Shown: positions 1-6,752 of the stretch, one piece after another
How the letters are laid out: the number at the start of each line of letters is the position of its first letter
Position numbering within the stretch: the first letter of the stretch is position 1
Origin: Minisyncoccota bacterium
GTDB lineage: Bacteria; Patescibacteriota; Minisyncoccia; Minisyncoccales; Minisyncoccaceae
Assembly: GCA_028711945.1 (NCBI GenBank)
Contig: JAQTRG010000010.1
Span: forward strand, 1-12,092
Length of the DNA stretch: 12,092 nucleotides
Direction: 5' to 3'
Notes under the pieces: generated by a model
Seen by the model: the letters and a program-made list of their open reading frames with translations, nothing else
Databases searched by the model: none
What the model was told of the DNA's origin: nothing
Translations under genes and position numbers: made by a program

Positions 1-263
1 TAAAAGCCAAGGTTGTTAAAAATAAAGTAGCAGCTCCATTTAAGACTGCTGAATTTGATATTTATTACAATGAAGGAATATCTAAGGTTGCTGAAATTCT
101 TAACTTAGGAACTAAAGAGGGAGTAATCAAAAAGTCTGGTTCTCATTTACAATACGGAGAGGTTAAATTAGGAGCAGGAGTAGAAAAAGCTAAGGAATTC
201 TTGAAAGAAAATCCTAAAGTATTTAAAGAGATAAAGGAGGAGATATTAAAGAAACAAAGTTAA
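1..263 (+). CDS. recA: RecA recombinase, C-terminal end (partial)
   Basis: This is the 3' end of recA, cut by the left edge; the frame begins at base 3 and gives 86 residues before TAA. RecA forms ATP-dependent filaments on single-stranded DNA, drives homologous recombination and triggers the SOS response. The visible part is the end of the core plus the C-terminal domain. Recognisable segments are PFKTAEFDIYYNEGIS, the LNLGTKEGVIKKSGSH stretch, and the helix AKEFLKENPKVFKEIKEEI, which matches the usual RecA 'ARQFLKENP' helix. The protein ends in KKQS without the acidic tail of the E. coli protein, as is common outside Proteobacteria. The ATPase core lies outside the window. It converges on rpsR across a shared terminator. 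The family call rests on motif recall and is firm. Confidence 0.93.
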   Translation, partial: KAKVVKNKVAAPFKTAEFDIYYNEGISKVAEILNLGTKEGVIKKSGSHLQYGEVKLGAGVEKAKEFLKENPKVFKEIKEEILKKQS

Positions 264-293
264 AAATACCCCTTTCGGGGGTATTTTTATTTT
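262..293. terminator. Bidirectional intrinsic terminator between recA and rpsR
   Basis: Bases 262-272 pair with 278-288 as an 11-bp perfect stem with four G-C pairs next to a 5-base loop (273-277). The stem is flanked by A-runs on the left and T-runs on the right, so each transcript would end its hairpin in a U-rich tract. It starts inside the recA stop codon and its right arm contains the rpsR stop codon, so it serves both convergent genes. Confidence 0.88.
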
Positions 294-484
294 GCTACGA
301 ATGGCAATAGGGCCATTATTCTTGCTTTCTTGATTGCGTTGCTAACTTCTCTTTGGTGTCCAGCGCATAGTCCAGTTTTCTCTCTAGCTTTTATCTTTCC
401 AGATTTGGAAATGTATTTAGAAAGGATTTCAGTATTTTTGAAATCAACTTCTCTTATGTTTTTTTTACAGAAATAACAATACAT
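287..484 (-). CDS. rpsR: 30S ribosomal protein bS18
   Basis: Ribosomal protein S18, a small-subunit protein that binds 16S rRNA as a heterodimer with S6. At 65 residues it is slightly short but complete. The S18 core is clear: CYFCKKN at the N-terminus, the DFKN...LSKYIS helix, then GKIKAREKTGLCAGHQRE and a basic C-terminal helix ending ARIMALLPF. Cys3, Cys6, Cys40 and His43 form a CxxC...CxxH set that could bind zinc, as in other 'C+' ribosomal proteins; this is inference. It is last in the rpsF-ssb-rpsR operon, 11 bases after ssb. No rplI (L9) follows: the stop codon lies within the terminator shared with recA. No Shine-Dalgarno site is seen before the ATG. Confidence 0.95.
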   Translation of the reverse strand: MYCYFCKKNIREVDFKNTEILSKYISKSGKIKAREKTGLCAGHQREVSNAIKKARIMALLPFVAK

Positions 485-495
485 ATATTTATTTA

Positions 496-951
496 TTAAA
501 AGGGTATATCTTTAACATCAATCTCTTCTCCGTCTTCAATAATTGGTATATCGTCTTCTTCAACCTCACCTTTATCTTTTTTAGGATTGTTTGATGGGTT
601 GTATGGCTTTGCTGTTTCACCGCTTGCTCTCGGTCCCAATTGCATTGCTTCAGCGACTATTTCCGTGGTATATCTTTTAGCTCCAGTTTTGTCTTCCCAA
701 GATCTATTTTGGATTCTTCCTTCAATCATGACGAGAGACCCTTTGTTTAGGAATTGTGAAGATATTTCAGCTAATTTTTGCCACAAGACAATACGATGGA
801 ATTGAGACTCTTCTTTTTTTTGTCCAGCTTTGTCTTTCCATATTCTATTAGTAGCTATACTTAAAGTACAAACACTTTGACCAGAAGAAGTTGTTTTCAT
901 CTCTGGCTGGGTTGCTACTCTGCCGATTAAGAAAACTTTGTTTAGATTCAT
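496..951 (-). CDS. ssb: Single-stranded DNA-binding protein
   Basis: SSB coats and protects single-stranded DNA in replication, recombination and repair, and recruits partner proteins through its C-terminal tip. Residues 1-106 are a typical bacterial OB fold beginning MNLNKVFLIGRVATQPE, with the core FHRIVLWQKLAEI, the LNKGSLVMIEGRIQ strand, and RSWEDKTGAKRYTTEIVAE. A flexible Pro/Asn/Lys/Glu linker (about 107-140) leads to an acidic tail ending DIPF, the conserved tip that docks on other replication proteins. The 151-residue length is normal. It lies between rpsF and rpsR, the classic arrangement, with gaps of 31 and 11 bases. Expression is therefore probably tied to the rpsF promoter. No Shine-Dalgarno sequence precedes the start. 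Confidence 0.96.
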   Translation of the reverse strand: MNLNKVFLIGRVATQPEMKTTSSGQSVCTLSIATNRIWKDKAGQKKEESQFHRIVLWQKLAEISSQFLNKGSLVMIEGRIQNRSWEDKTGAKRYTTEIVAEAMQLGPRASGETAKPYNPSNNPKKDKGEVEEDDIPIIEDGEEIDVKDIPF

Positions 952-982
952 ATTGTTGCTAATTATTATTATCTAATTAGAA

Positions 983-1429
983 TTATTCTTGAAGCATTTT
1001 GTCTAGCTGTTCGTCGATTTCTTCAAGTTGGACTTTCTGTTTTTTTGGTTTTTCCTCTAAAACAGGTTCTTCTGTTTTTTCTTCAGTTACAGTAGGTCTA
1101 TGTCCTCCTCTTCTTGGCTTAACTTCAGCTTTTTTTGAGTCTTTTTTAACGATAAGGAAACGAAGCACATTTTTGTCCTCTTTCAGCATTTTTTCTATTG
1201 AATCAAGGGCTTGTTTTTTGTCTCCTGCTTCAATGTTTAAGTCTGAAGAGTATAGCCATGCTTCTACATGATTTTGTAATGGGTAGGCAAGTCTTCTTCT
1301 TTCAGGCTTTCTGCTGCTTATTACTTTTCCTAATTTTTGCAATTCTACTTCTGTTTTTTCAATAAAAGAAGCGATGTCTGCATCGGAAAGATTTGGTGAA
1401 ACTAGTATGTTTAATTCGTGGAATATCAT
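983..1429 (-). CDS. rpsF: 30S ribosomal protein bS6 with a charged C-terminal extension
   Basis: Ribosomal protein S6, the partner of S18 on the 30S platform. The S6 ferredoxin-like core spans about residues 1-98: HELNILVSPNLSD, the helix EKTEVELQKLGKVISS, the strand with RRLAYPLQNHVEAWLY (cf. the usual 'KRRLAYPI' motif), and NVLRFLIVKKD. Typical S6 is about 95-110 residues. This protein has 148 because of a Lys/Glu/Arg-rich tail that ends in a predicted helix, LEEIDEQLDKMLQE. It is the first gene of the rpsF-ssb-rpsR operon. Its promoter lies about 50-80 bases upstream, and the roughly 44-base leader can fold into a bulged hairpin (separate entry). Start choice is supported by the conserved core beginning right after Met1. 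Confidence 0.94.
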   Translation of the reverse strand: MIFHELNILVSPNLSDADIASFIEKTEVELQKLGKVISSRKPERRRLAYPLQNHVEAWLYSSDLNIEAGDKKQALDSIEKMLKEDKNVLRFLIVKKDSKKAEVKPRRGGHRPTVTEEKTEEPVLEEKPKKQKVQLEEIDEQLDKMLQE

Positions 1430-1436
1430 ATATTAA

Positions 1437-1469
1437 TAATTAGCCCCTAATCTTCTGCGAAGGCAATTA
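1437..1469 (-). promoter_or_regulatory. Possible structured rpsF leader (candidate S6:S18 autoregulatory site)
   Basis: The predicted rpsF 5' leader can form a bulged hairpin. Bases 1437-1441 pair with 1465-1469, 1443-1444 pair with 1463-1464, and 1452-1455 pair with 1459-1462 around a 3-base loop. One base (1442) and a 7-base bulge (1445-1451, G-rich in the RNA sense) are unpaired. S6:S18 binding to bulged rpsF leaders is established in several bacteria. I cannot confirm that this one matches the consensus; the outer helix is A-U only and weak. Confidence 0.3.
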
Positions 1470-1479
1470 AGGTATCCAT

Positions 1480-1508
1480 AATATATCAATTTTTATGGTT
1501 TTGGTCAA
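1480..1508 (-). promoter_or_regulatory. Predicted sigma-70-type promoter for rpsF-ssb-rpsR
   Basis: Read on the minus strand, a -35 box TTGACC (1503-1508) is followed after exactly 17 bases by a -10 box TATATT (1480-1485). Transcription would start near 1473, leaving a leader of about 44 bases before the rpsF ATG. Its -35 lies 4 bases from the -35 of the divergent mutase promoter. Confidence 0.65.
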
Positions 1509-1512
1509 GGTG

Positions 1513-1541
1513 TTTACTCAATAGTTTTATTTTGGTAAAAT
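1513..1541 (+). promoter_or_regulatory. Predicted extended -10 promoter for the phosphohexomutase gene
   Basis: A -35 box TTTACT (1513-1518), a 17-base spacer and a -10 box TAAAAT (1536-1541) preceded by TGG, which is an extended -10. Only 7 bases separate the -10 from the ATG at 1549, so the start of transcription should fall at or next to the A of ATG. This predicts a leaderless mRNA. Confidence 0.65.
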
Positions 1542-1548
1542 AGGGTAT

Positions 1549-2883
1549 ATGGAATCAAAAATATTCAAAGCTTATGATATTAGGGGAATATATCCTGAAG
1601 AATTGAACGAAGAAACTGCCTATAAAATAGGGGCTGCTTTTGCTGTATTTATTAAGAATGTTTCTAAAAAAGAAATTCCTCAAGTAGTTGTTGGGAAAGA
1701 CAATCGATTATCATCTCCTAGTTTATGCAAAGAATTAATAAGGGGGATAATTGATATGGGAGCAAATGTGATTGATATTGGTTTATCAACTACTCCTTTG
1801 TTATATTTTTCTGTTGCTAATTATAATTATGATGCTGGAATTAATGTTACAGCTAGTCACAATCCTTCTCAGTTCAATGGATTTAAATTAGTTAGAGAAA
1901 AAGCAATTCCCATAAGTGAAAATACTGGGATTAGAGAGATAAAGGAAATAGTTTTATCTGGTAATTTTATTAAAAATAAAAAGATAGGAGAGATTACAAA
2001 AATAAATCCAATACAAGAATATTTAAAAAGTAAAGATGGCTTGGGTGGGATAAAGGTAGTTGTTGATACTGCTAACAGTGTTTCGGGGATATTAGTTTCA
2101 GAAATGTTTAAGGGAATTAATTTAGTACATATTTTTAAAGAATTAGATAGTAATTTCCCTAATCACGAACCAGACCCTCTTAAAAAAGAGAATATCAAGG
2201 ATTTGCAGAGTCAGGTCATTAAAAGCAATGCTGATATTGGAATTGCTTTTGATGGGGACGGGGATAGGGTATTTTTTGTTGATGAAAAAGGAGAAATAAT
2301 AACCTCTGATTTAATTTTATCTTTAATCTCTTCAATAATATTAAGACAAAACAAAGGAGCAAAAATTCTTTATGATATCCGTTCAAGCAATATCGCTAGA
2401 GAAACAATAGAACAATTGGGTGGCATAGCAATTCCCGTTAGAGTCGGCCACTCTTTTATCAAAGCTAAAATGAGAGAAGAAAATGCTGTTTTTGCAGCTG
2501 AGTATGCTGGTCATTTTTATTTAAAACAAAATGATAGTTATTTTGAGGATCCATATTTTGTTATTTTTTCTCTAATAGAAGAAATGAAAGAATCAGGCAA
2601 AAAACTTTCTCAATTGATTGATCCCTTTAAAAAGTATTATCATTCAGGAGAAATTAATTTTAAGGTTGAAGATAAAGACATTGTAATTGAAAAGATAAGG
2701 CAAAAATATTCTCAAGGCAATATTTCAACTATTGATGGGATTAGAATTGATTTTGATGATTGGTGGTTTTCTGTGAGAGGATCTAATACAGAACCATTAT
2801 TAAGATTTATTCTAGAAGCTAAAACCAAAGAATTAATGGAAGAGAAGATTAAGGAAATTGAAGGGATAATAAAACAGGGATAA
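1549..2883 (+). CDS. Phosphomannomutase/phosphoglucomutase (alpha-D-phosphohexomutase)
   Basis: Interconverts hexose 6-phosphate and 1-phosphate (mannose and/or glucose) through a phosphoserine and a bisphosphate intermediate, supplying sugar nucleotides for glycans. The four-domain family pattern is visible: KAYDIRGIYP at 7-16; the catalytic loop TASHNP with Ser103; the Mg-binding loop DGDGDR (235-240); RVGHSFIK (298-305); the sugar-recognition loop AEYAGH (317-322); and the phosphate-binding loop RGSNTEP (410-416). At 444 residues it is close to the usual 450-460. The recognition loop is normally G-E-x-S-G-H, so here Ser is replaced by Ala320. It stands alone between divergent rpsF and convergent trpS. 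The cupin isomerase and the epimerase of the neighbouring operon could act in the same sugar supply route. Manno versus gluco preference cannot be read from the sequence. Confidence 0.92.
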   Translation: MESKIFKAYDIRGIYPEELNEETAYKIGAAFAVFIKNVSKKEIPQVVVGKDNRLSSPSLCKELIRGIIDMGANVIDIGLSTTPLLYFSVANYNYDAGINVTASHNPSQFNGFKLVREKAIPISENTGIREIKEIVLSGNFIKNKKIGEITKINPIQEYLKSKDGLGGIKVVVDTANSVSGILVSEMFKGINLVHIFKELDSNFPNHEPDPLKKENIKDLQSQVIKSNADIGIAFDGDGDRVFFVDEKGEIITSDLILSLISSIILRQNKGAKILYDIRSSNIARETIEQLGGIAIPVRVGHSFIKAKMREENAVFAAEYAGHFYLKQNDSYFEDPYFVIFSLIEEMKESGKKLSQLIDPFKKYYHSGEINFKVEDKDIVIEKIRQKYSQGNISTIDGIRIDFDDWWFSVRGSNTEPLLRFILEAKTKELMEEKIKEIEGIIKQG

Positions 2884-2895
2884 ATCCCTGTTTTA
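2870..2895. terminator. Bidirectional intrinsic terminator between the phosphohexomutase gene and trpS
   Basis: AAAACAGGGA (2871-2880) pairs perfectly with TCCCTGTTTT (2885-2894) around a 4-base loop; one more T-A pair can close the outside (2870/2895). A-runs and T-runs on both flanks make it work in both directions. The loop contains the mutase stop codon and the trpS stop codon lies 2 bases beyond the hairpin. Confidence 0.88.
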
Positions 2896-2897
2896 AT

Positions 2898-3872
2898 TTA
2901 TAGTCCCATCAGCTTCTTTACTTTTTCCATTTTTGCTGAAGCAATTTTTCTTGCTCCCTTATTTCCTTTTTCTAGAACGCTATATACATATTCTTTGTTT
3001 TTTATGAGTTCAGATTTTTTCTTTCTAATATCCTTTAGCTTTTCTATCAGCAGCTCTGCTAAAGCTTTTTTAAAATCACCATAGCCCTTTCCTTCAAATT
3101 CTTTTTCTATCTCTTTGATTGTTTTGTGTGAGAATATAGAGTAGATGTTCAAAAGATTAGAAATGCCTTTTTTATTTATAACATCGTATTTTATCTCTTT
3201 CCCCGAATCAGTAGTTGCAGCCATTATTTTCTCTTTTATTTCTTCAGGTTTGTCAAAAAGACCTATGCATCCTTTGGTATCATCAGTTTTTGACATTTTC
3301 TTTTCAGGGTTTTGTAGAGACATTATCTTTGCCCCCTCTTTCATAATCATTGGTTCAGGGATAACAAAAGTTTTTCCGTATTTTTTATTAAATCTTTCAG
3401 CAATGTTTCTAGTTATTTCCAAATGTTGTTTCTGGTCTTGCCCGATTGGTACTTGGTTTGCGTCGTATAAAAGAATATCAGCAGCCATCAAAATAGGGTA
3501 GTTTAATAATCCAGTATTTACATATTCTGGATGCTTTTCAGACTTGTCCTTGAATTGGGTCATCCTTTTAAGTTCTCCCAATGGAGTGATTGAACCTAAA
3601 AGCCAAGCCAATTCAACGTGTTCTTTGACTTGTGATTGAACAAAGAGAATGCATTTTTCTGGATTCAGTCCGCACGCTAAATAAGTTGTAGCAAGATCAA
3701 AAATGTTTTCTTGCAGTTTCTTTTCGTCATAAGGGGTAACTATTGCGTGCCAGTCAACAATAGAAAAAATACAATCTTCTTTCTCTTGAAGAGAAATCCA
3801 TTGAGTGATTGCACCTAAATAATTACCGATATGTATTTGGCCTGTTGGCCTAATTCCTGAGAATACACGCAT
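2898..3872 (-). CDS. trpS: Tryptophanyl-tRNA synthetase
   Basis: Class I aminoacyl-tRNA synthetase that charges tRNA-Trp in the cytoplasm. The N-terminus MRVFSGIRPTGQIHIGNYLG contains the HIGH-type signature (HIGN, 14-17). NYPILMAADILLYDA (124-138) and VPIGQDQKQHLEITR (141-155) are TrpRS hallmarks, and KMSKT (192-196) is the KMSKS-type ATP loop with Thr in place of Ser. At 324 residues it is normal for the bacterial enzyme. It is the last gene of a seven-gene minus-strand operon, 4 bases after RNase J, and ends at the bidirectional terminator. The start is one of the few in the window with an AGGA-type ribosome-binding site at proper distance. The identity is firm. Confidence 0.97.
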   Translation of the reverse strand: MRVFSGIRPTGQIHIGNYLGAITQWISLQEKEDCIFSIVDWHAIVTPYDEKKLQENIFDLATTYLACGLNPEKCILFVQSQVKEHVELAWLLGSITPLGELKRMTQFKDKSEKHPEYVNTGLLNYPILMAADILLYDANQVPIGQDQKQHLEITRNIAERFNKKYGKTFVIPEPMIMKEGAKIMSLQNPEKKMSKTDDTKGCIGLFDKPEEIKEKIMAATTDSGKEIKYDVINKKGISNLLNIYSIFSHKTIKEIEKEFEGKGYGDFKKALAELLIEKLKDIRKKKSELIKNKEYVYSVLEKGNKGARKIASAKMEKVKKLMGL

Positions 3873-3876
3873 ATGT

Positions 3877-5685
3877 TTATCCTACTTCAATTATTACTGG
3901 TAACACCATTGGCCTTCTTTTTGTTTTTTCAAAAAGGAAGTCTCCTAATGTATTTCTAACATTATCCTTAACGTAAGTCCAGTTTACAACTTGTCCTGAT
4001 GCAGTTGCTTTTTCAATAGTTTGGATAATCTTTTTCCTTGTTTGATAAAGAAGATCTTTTGATTCTCTTAGATAGATAAAGCCTCTTGAAATAATATCAG
4101 GTGAGTCTTGGACTTTTCCTGTTTTTCTATTCACTACAGCTATTATAACAAAGATTCCATCTTCTGCTAACATCTGTCTATCTCTCAAGACAATTTCTCC
4201 AACATCTCCAATGCCCAATCCATCAACCATAATATATTCAGATGGTATTTCTCTCTTTTCGATAAATGCTTTTTCGGGAGAAATATCAATAATTTTTCCA
4301 TTGTCAGTTAAAATTACGTTTTCTTCTTTGAATCCGCATTCATCTTGCGCCATTTGTGCATTGGCGTAAAGCATTGAGAATTGTCCATGTACGGGCATGA
4401 AGAATTTGGGATTCATCATTCCTATCATTTCTTTTAATTCTTCTCTTTGTGCGTGACCTCCAGCATGGATATCCATCATCTTGTAATGGAATACTTTAGC
4501 TTTTTGTCTTAACAAATCATCTTTTAACATTTGCACAGTTCTTTCGTTCCCAGGAATAACAGAAGAAGAGAAGACGATAGTATCCCCTGGTTTTATACAA
4601 ATTGAAGGATGTTCTCCTGTCGTGACCTTCATTAATCCAGCACTTTCTTCTCCTTGAGCGCCAGTGCACAGAATAGTAATGTTCTTGTCAGGATATTTAT
4701 TAGCATCAGCAACCTTTTTCAAAAGAGTTCCTTTTTGCGATTTCAAGTATCCTAATTTTTTAGTAATTTCTACATTGCTTTTCATACTGTGTCCGATGAA
4801 TCCAACTTTTCTTCCGTATTTTTCAGAAAGAGTAATTGCTTGCTGGACTCTATTAACCAGAGAAGAGAAGGTAGCAATAATTATTCTTCCTTTAGCAGCT
4901 TCAAAGATTTTTTCCATATTTGCGAAAATTTCTTTTTCAGAAAGAGAATGGCCTTCTTCTTCTGCTCCTGTTGAGTCTGATAATAAAAGCAATATCCCTC
5001 TTTTTCCTATTGCTTTTAATTTTTCAAAATTGGTTGGCTCTTCATTAACAGGGAAGTTGTCAAATTTGAAGTCAGAAGTGTGAACAACATTTCCAACAGG
5101 GGTCTTTATAAACAAGCCCATATTATCAGGAATATTATGGTTCTGCCTGAAGAATTCTACTTCAAAAGGTCCTAATTTGATATTAGAGCCGTCTTTTACT
5201 TCATTAATGTCCAATTTTGGCAGAGTAGTGAATTCTTCTTGCCTTTTAATGATTATGCCTCTTGAAAGAGGAGAAGCGTATATAGGAGGGTTGCCAATCC
5301 TGTGCATTATATATGGAATTGCTCCGATGTGATCATAGTGTCCATGAGTTATTACAACACCAACAATGTTTTTGTATTTATTATCTTTCAGAAGATACGA
5401 AATGTCAGGAATGATGTAATCAATTCCAGGCATATTTTCTTCTGGCATCCTAAATCCAACATCGATTATAAGAATCGAGTCTTTGTATTCAAGAAGCATC
5501 ATGTTTCTACCAACTTCACCTAGTCCAGCGAGAGGAATTACTTTTAGCATGTCGCTATTAATAGGTTCTTCTGTTTTAGGATGATGGTGATGAGGGTAAT
5601 GTTTTCTTTGTGGTCTTCCTGAGTGATGATGTTTTTGATCATTCCGAGGAGACGTGTTTTCTAATTTTATTTCTTTTTTTATCAT
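3877..5685 (-). CDS. rnj: Ribonuclease J with a histidine-rich N-terminal tail
   Basis: A metallo-beta-lactamase/beta-CASP endo- and 5'-exoribonuclease acting in mRNA decay and rRNA maturation. The core begins near residue 46 (MLKVIPLAGLGEVGRN). Visible motifs are HGHYDHIG (114-121, usually HGHEDHIG), HNIPDNMG (183-190), HTSDFKFD (202-209), SDSTGAEEEGHS, the beta-CASP segment with VIPGNERTV, and the late HAGGHAQREEL and PVHGQFSML blocks that carry the last metal and phosphate ligands. A C-terminal domain follows, ending PVIIEVG. At 602 residues it exceeds the usual 550-560 because of an added N-terminal tail of about 45 residues rich in His, Arg and Lys (His19-21, His29, His32-35). It sits 5 bases after the epimerase gene and 4 before trpS. 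No downstream Met before residue 46 would give a shorter start; Met46 itself would give a normal-length enzyme. Confidence 0.94.
   Translation of the reverse strand: MIKKEIKLENTSPRNDQKHHHSGRPQRKHYPHHHHPKTEEPINSDMLKVIPLAGLGEVGRNMMLLEYKDSILIIDVGFRMPEENMPGIDYIIPDISYLLKDNKYKNIVGVVITHGHYDHIGAIPYIMHRIGNPPIYASPLSRGIIIKRQEEFTTLPKLDINEVKDGSNIKLGPFEVEFFRQNHNIPDNMGLFIKTPVGNVVHTSDFKFDNFPVNEEPTNFEKLKAIGKRGILLLLSDSTGAEEEGHSLSEKEIFANMEKIFEAAKGRIIIATFSSLVNRVQQAITLSEKYGRKVGFIGHSMKSNVEITKKLGYLKSQKGTLLKKVADANKYPDKNITILCTGAQGEESAGLMKVTTGEHPSICIKPGDTIVFSSSVIPGNERTVQMLKDDLLRQKAKVFHYKMMDIHAGGHAQREELKEMIGMMNPKFFMPVHGQFSMLYANAQMAQDECGFKEENVILTDNGKIIDISPEKAFIEKREIPSEYIMVDGLGIGDVGEIVLRDRQMLAEDGIFVIIAVVNRKTGKVQDSPDIISRGFIYLRESKDLLYQTRKKIIQTIEKATASGQVVNWTYVKDNVRNTLGDFLFEKTKRRPMVLPVIIEVG
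3879..3884 (-). promoter_or_regulatory. Weak Shine-Dalgarno site before trpS
   Basis: On the minus strand the sequence TAGGAT sits 6 bases before the trpS ATG. It overlaps the stop codon and last codons of the RNase J gene. It is the only start in the window where I see an AGGA core at a usable distance, and it could also be chance. Confidence 0.35.
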
Positions 5686-5690
5686 ATTAT

Positions 5691-6749
5691 TTATTTTACA
5701 ATTGGATAGTTCTGGGCAAACACTCCCGCTCTTTTTACCGCAGCTTTATTCTTTAATATCCATGAATAAAGTTTTTCTACTCCTTCTTTAGGGGAAACGT
5801 TAGGTGACCAATTAAAGTCTTTTTCTGCTTTTGATATGTCAGAAATATATACTTTCTGGTCTCCTGGTCTCCAATCTCCGAAAGAGTATTTGAATTTTTT
5901 ACCTGATAATTTTTCTAGGATGTCGAACAATTCCCAGATTGACAGGGAAAAGCTTGCACCGCCGACGTTATATGCTTTTCCTTTAGTTTCTTTTATATTT
6001 GTTAAAGCAAAATCATATGCTTTGAGTAGGTCATCAATAAACAATACATCTCTTACTTGCTTTCCATCTCCATATATTGTTATTGGCTTGTCAAAAAGTA
6101 TTGCATTGACTAACCATGCTAGCCAGCCCTGTTCTTCGATTCCAAATTGATGAGGTCCATATATTCCTGATTGTCTGAAAACAACTGTTTTCAATCCGTA
6201 TATCCTTGACCAATCAATAGTGTATTGGTCGCCAGTGCATTTGCTGCATCCATAGGGGCCATGTGGATCAATGTGTCTTTCTTCCGAAATTCCTTTAAAG
6301 TCTTTGTATTCGTATCTTTTGTCTTTTTCAACAACTTCTAAATCTGTCATCTCTCCATATACTTTGTTGGTGCTGGTGTATAACAAACAAGCTTCTGGTG
6401 CTTCCTTTCTTAATGCTTCCAAAACATTGAATGTTCCTAAAGCATTTATTTCAAAATCTTCTCTTGGTTTTTTAACAGAAGTAACCATTGTTACTTGTGC
6501 TGCTAAGTGAAGCACTAATTCTGGTTTGTATTTTTTGAAAGTGTTTTCAATTGATTGAGAATTTCTAATATCTCCTCTGACAAAAATTAATCCTTTTTGT
6601 GTTTTTAACCACCTTAAGTTTTCTTTTGCCCCTACTCTTGATAGGTTATCGAAAACGATAACTCTATATCCTTTTTTGAGCCAGTATTCAGCAGCATTGG
6701 TTCCAATGAATCCGCAACCGCCAGTAATGAGAATAGTTTTTTTATTCAT
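5691..6749 (-). CDS. NAD-dependent sugar-nucleotide epimerase, CDP-tyvelose/CDP-paratose 2-epimerase-like
   Basis: An extended short-chain dehydrogenase/reductase acting on nucleotide sugars. The NAD site TGGCGFIG lies at 9-16, followed by an acidic strand end (FDN, 33-35). STNKVYG (126-132) carries the catalytic Ser/Thr, and YGCSK (166-170) the Tyr/Lys pair. Several blocks resemble my memory of Salmonella Tyv (CDP-paratose 2-epimerase): FDNLSRVGAKENLRWL, DFEINALGT, HGPYGCSKCTGDQY, GDGKQVRDVL and NWSPNVSPKEGVEKLYSW. That enzyme inverts C2 of CDP-paratose to make CDP-tyvelose for surface polysaccharide. No genes for CDP-sugar synthesis are in the window, so the true substrate is open; a UDP- or GDP-sugar is possible. 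It follows the cupin gene by 3 bases and precedes RNase J by 5. The 352-residue length fits. Confidence 0.8.
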   Translation of the reverse strand: MNKKTILITGGCGFIGTNAAEYWLKKGYRVIVFDNLSRVGAKENLRWLKTQKGLIFVRGDIRNSQSIENTFKKYKPELVLHLAAQVTMVTSVKKPREDFEINALGTFNVLEALRKEAPEACLLYTSTNKVYGEMTDLEVVEKDKRYEYKDFKGISEERHIDPHGPYGCSKCTGDQYTIDWSRIYGLKTVVFRQSGIYGPHQFGIEEQGWLAWLVNAILFDKPITIYGDGKQVRDVLFIDDLLKAYDFALTNIKETKGKAYNVGGASFSLSIWELFDILEKLSGKKFKYSFGDWRPGDQKVYISDISKAEKDFNWSPNVSPKEGVEKLYSWILKNKAAVKRAGVFAQNYPIVK

Positions 6750-6752
6750 ATA

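Noticed and set aside
5575-5640. Histidine clusters as an engineered tag
   Set aside because: The His runs are short, irregular and mixed with Arg, Lys and Pro in a natural-looking tail; no vector sequence is present.
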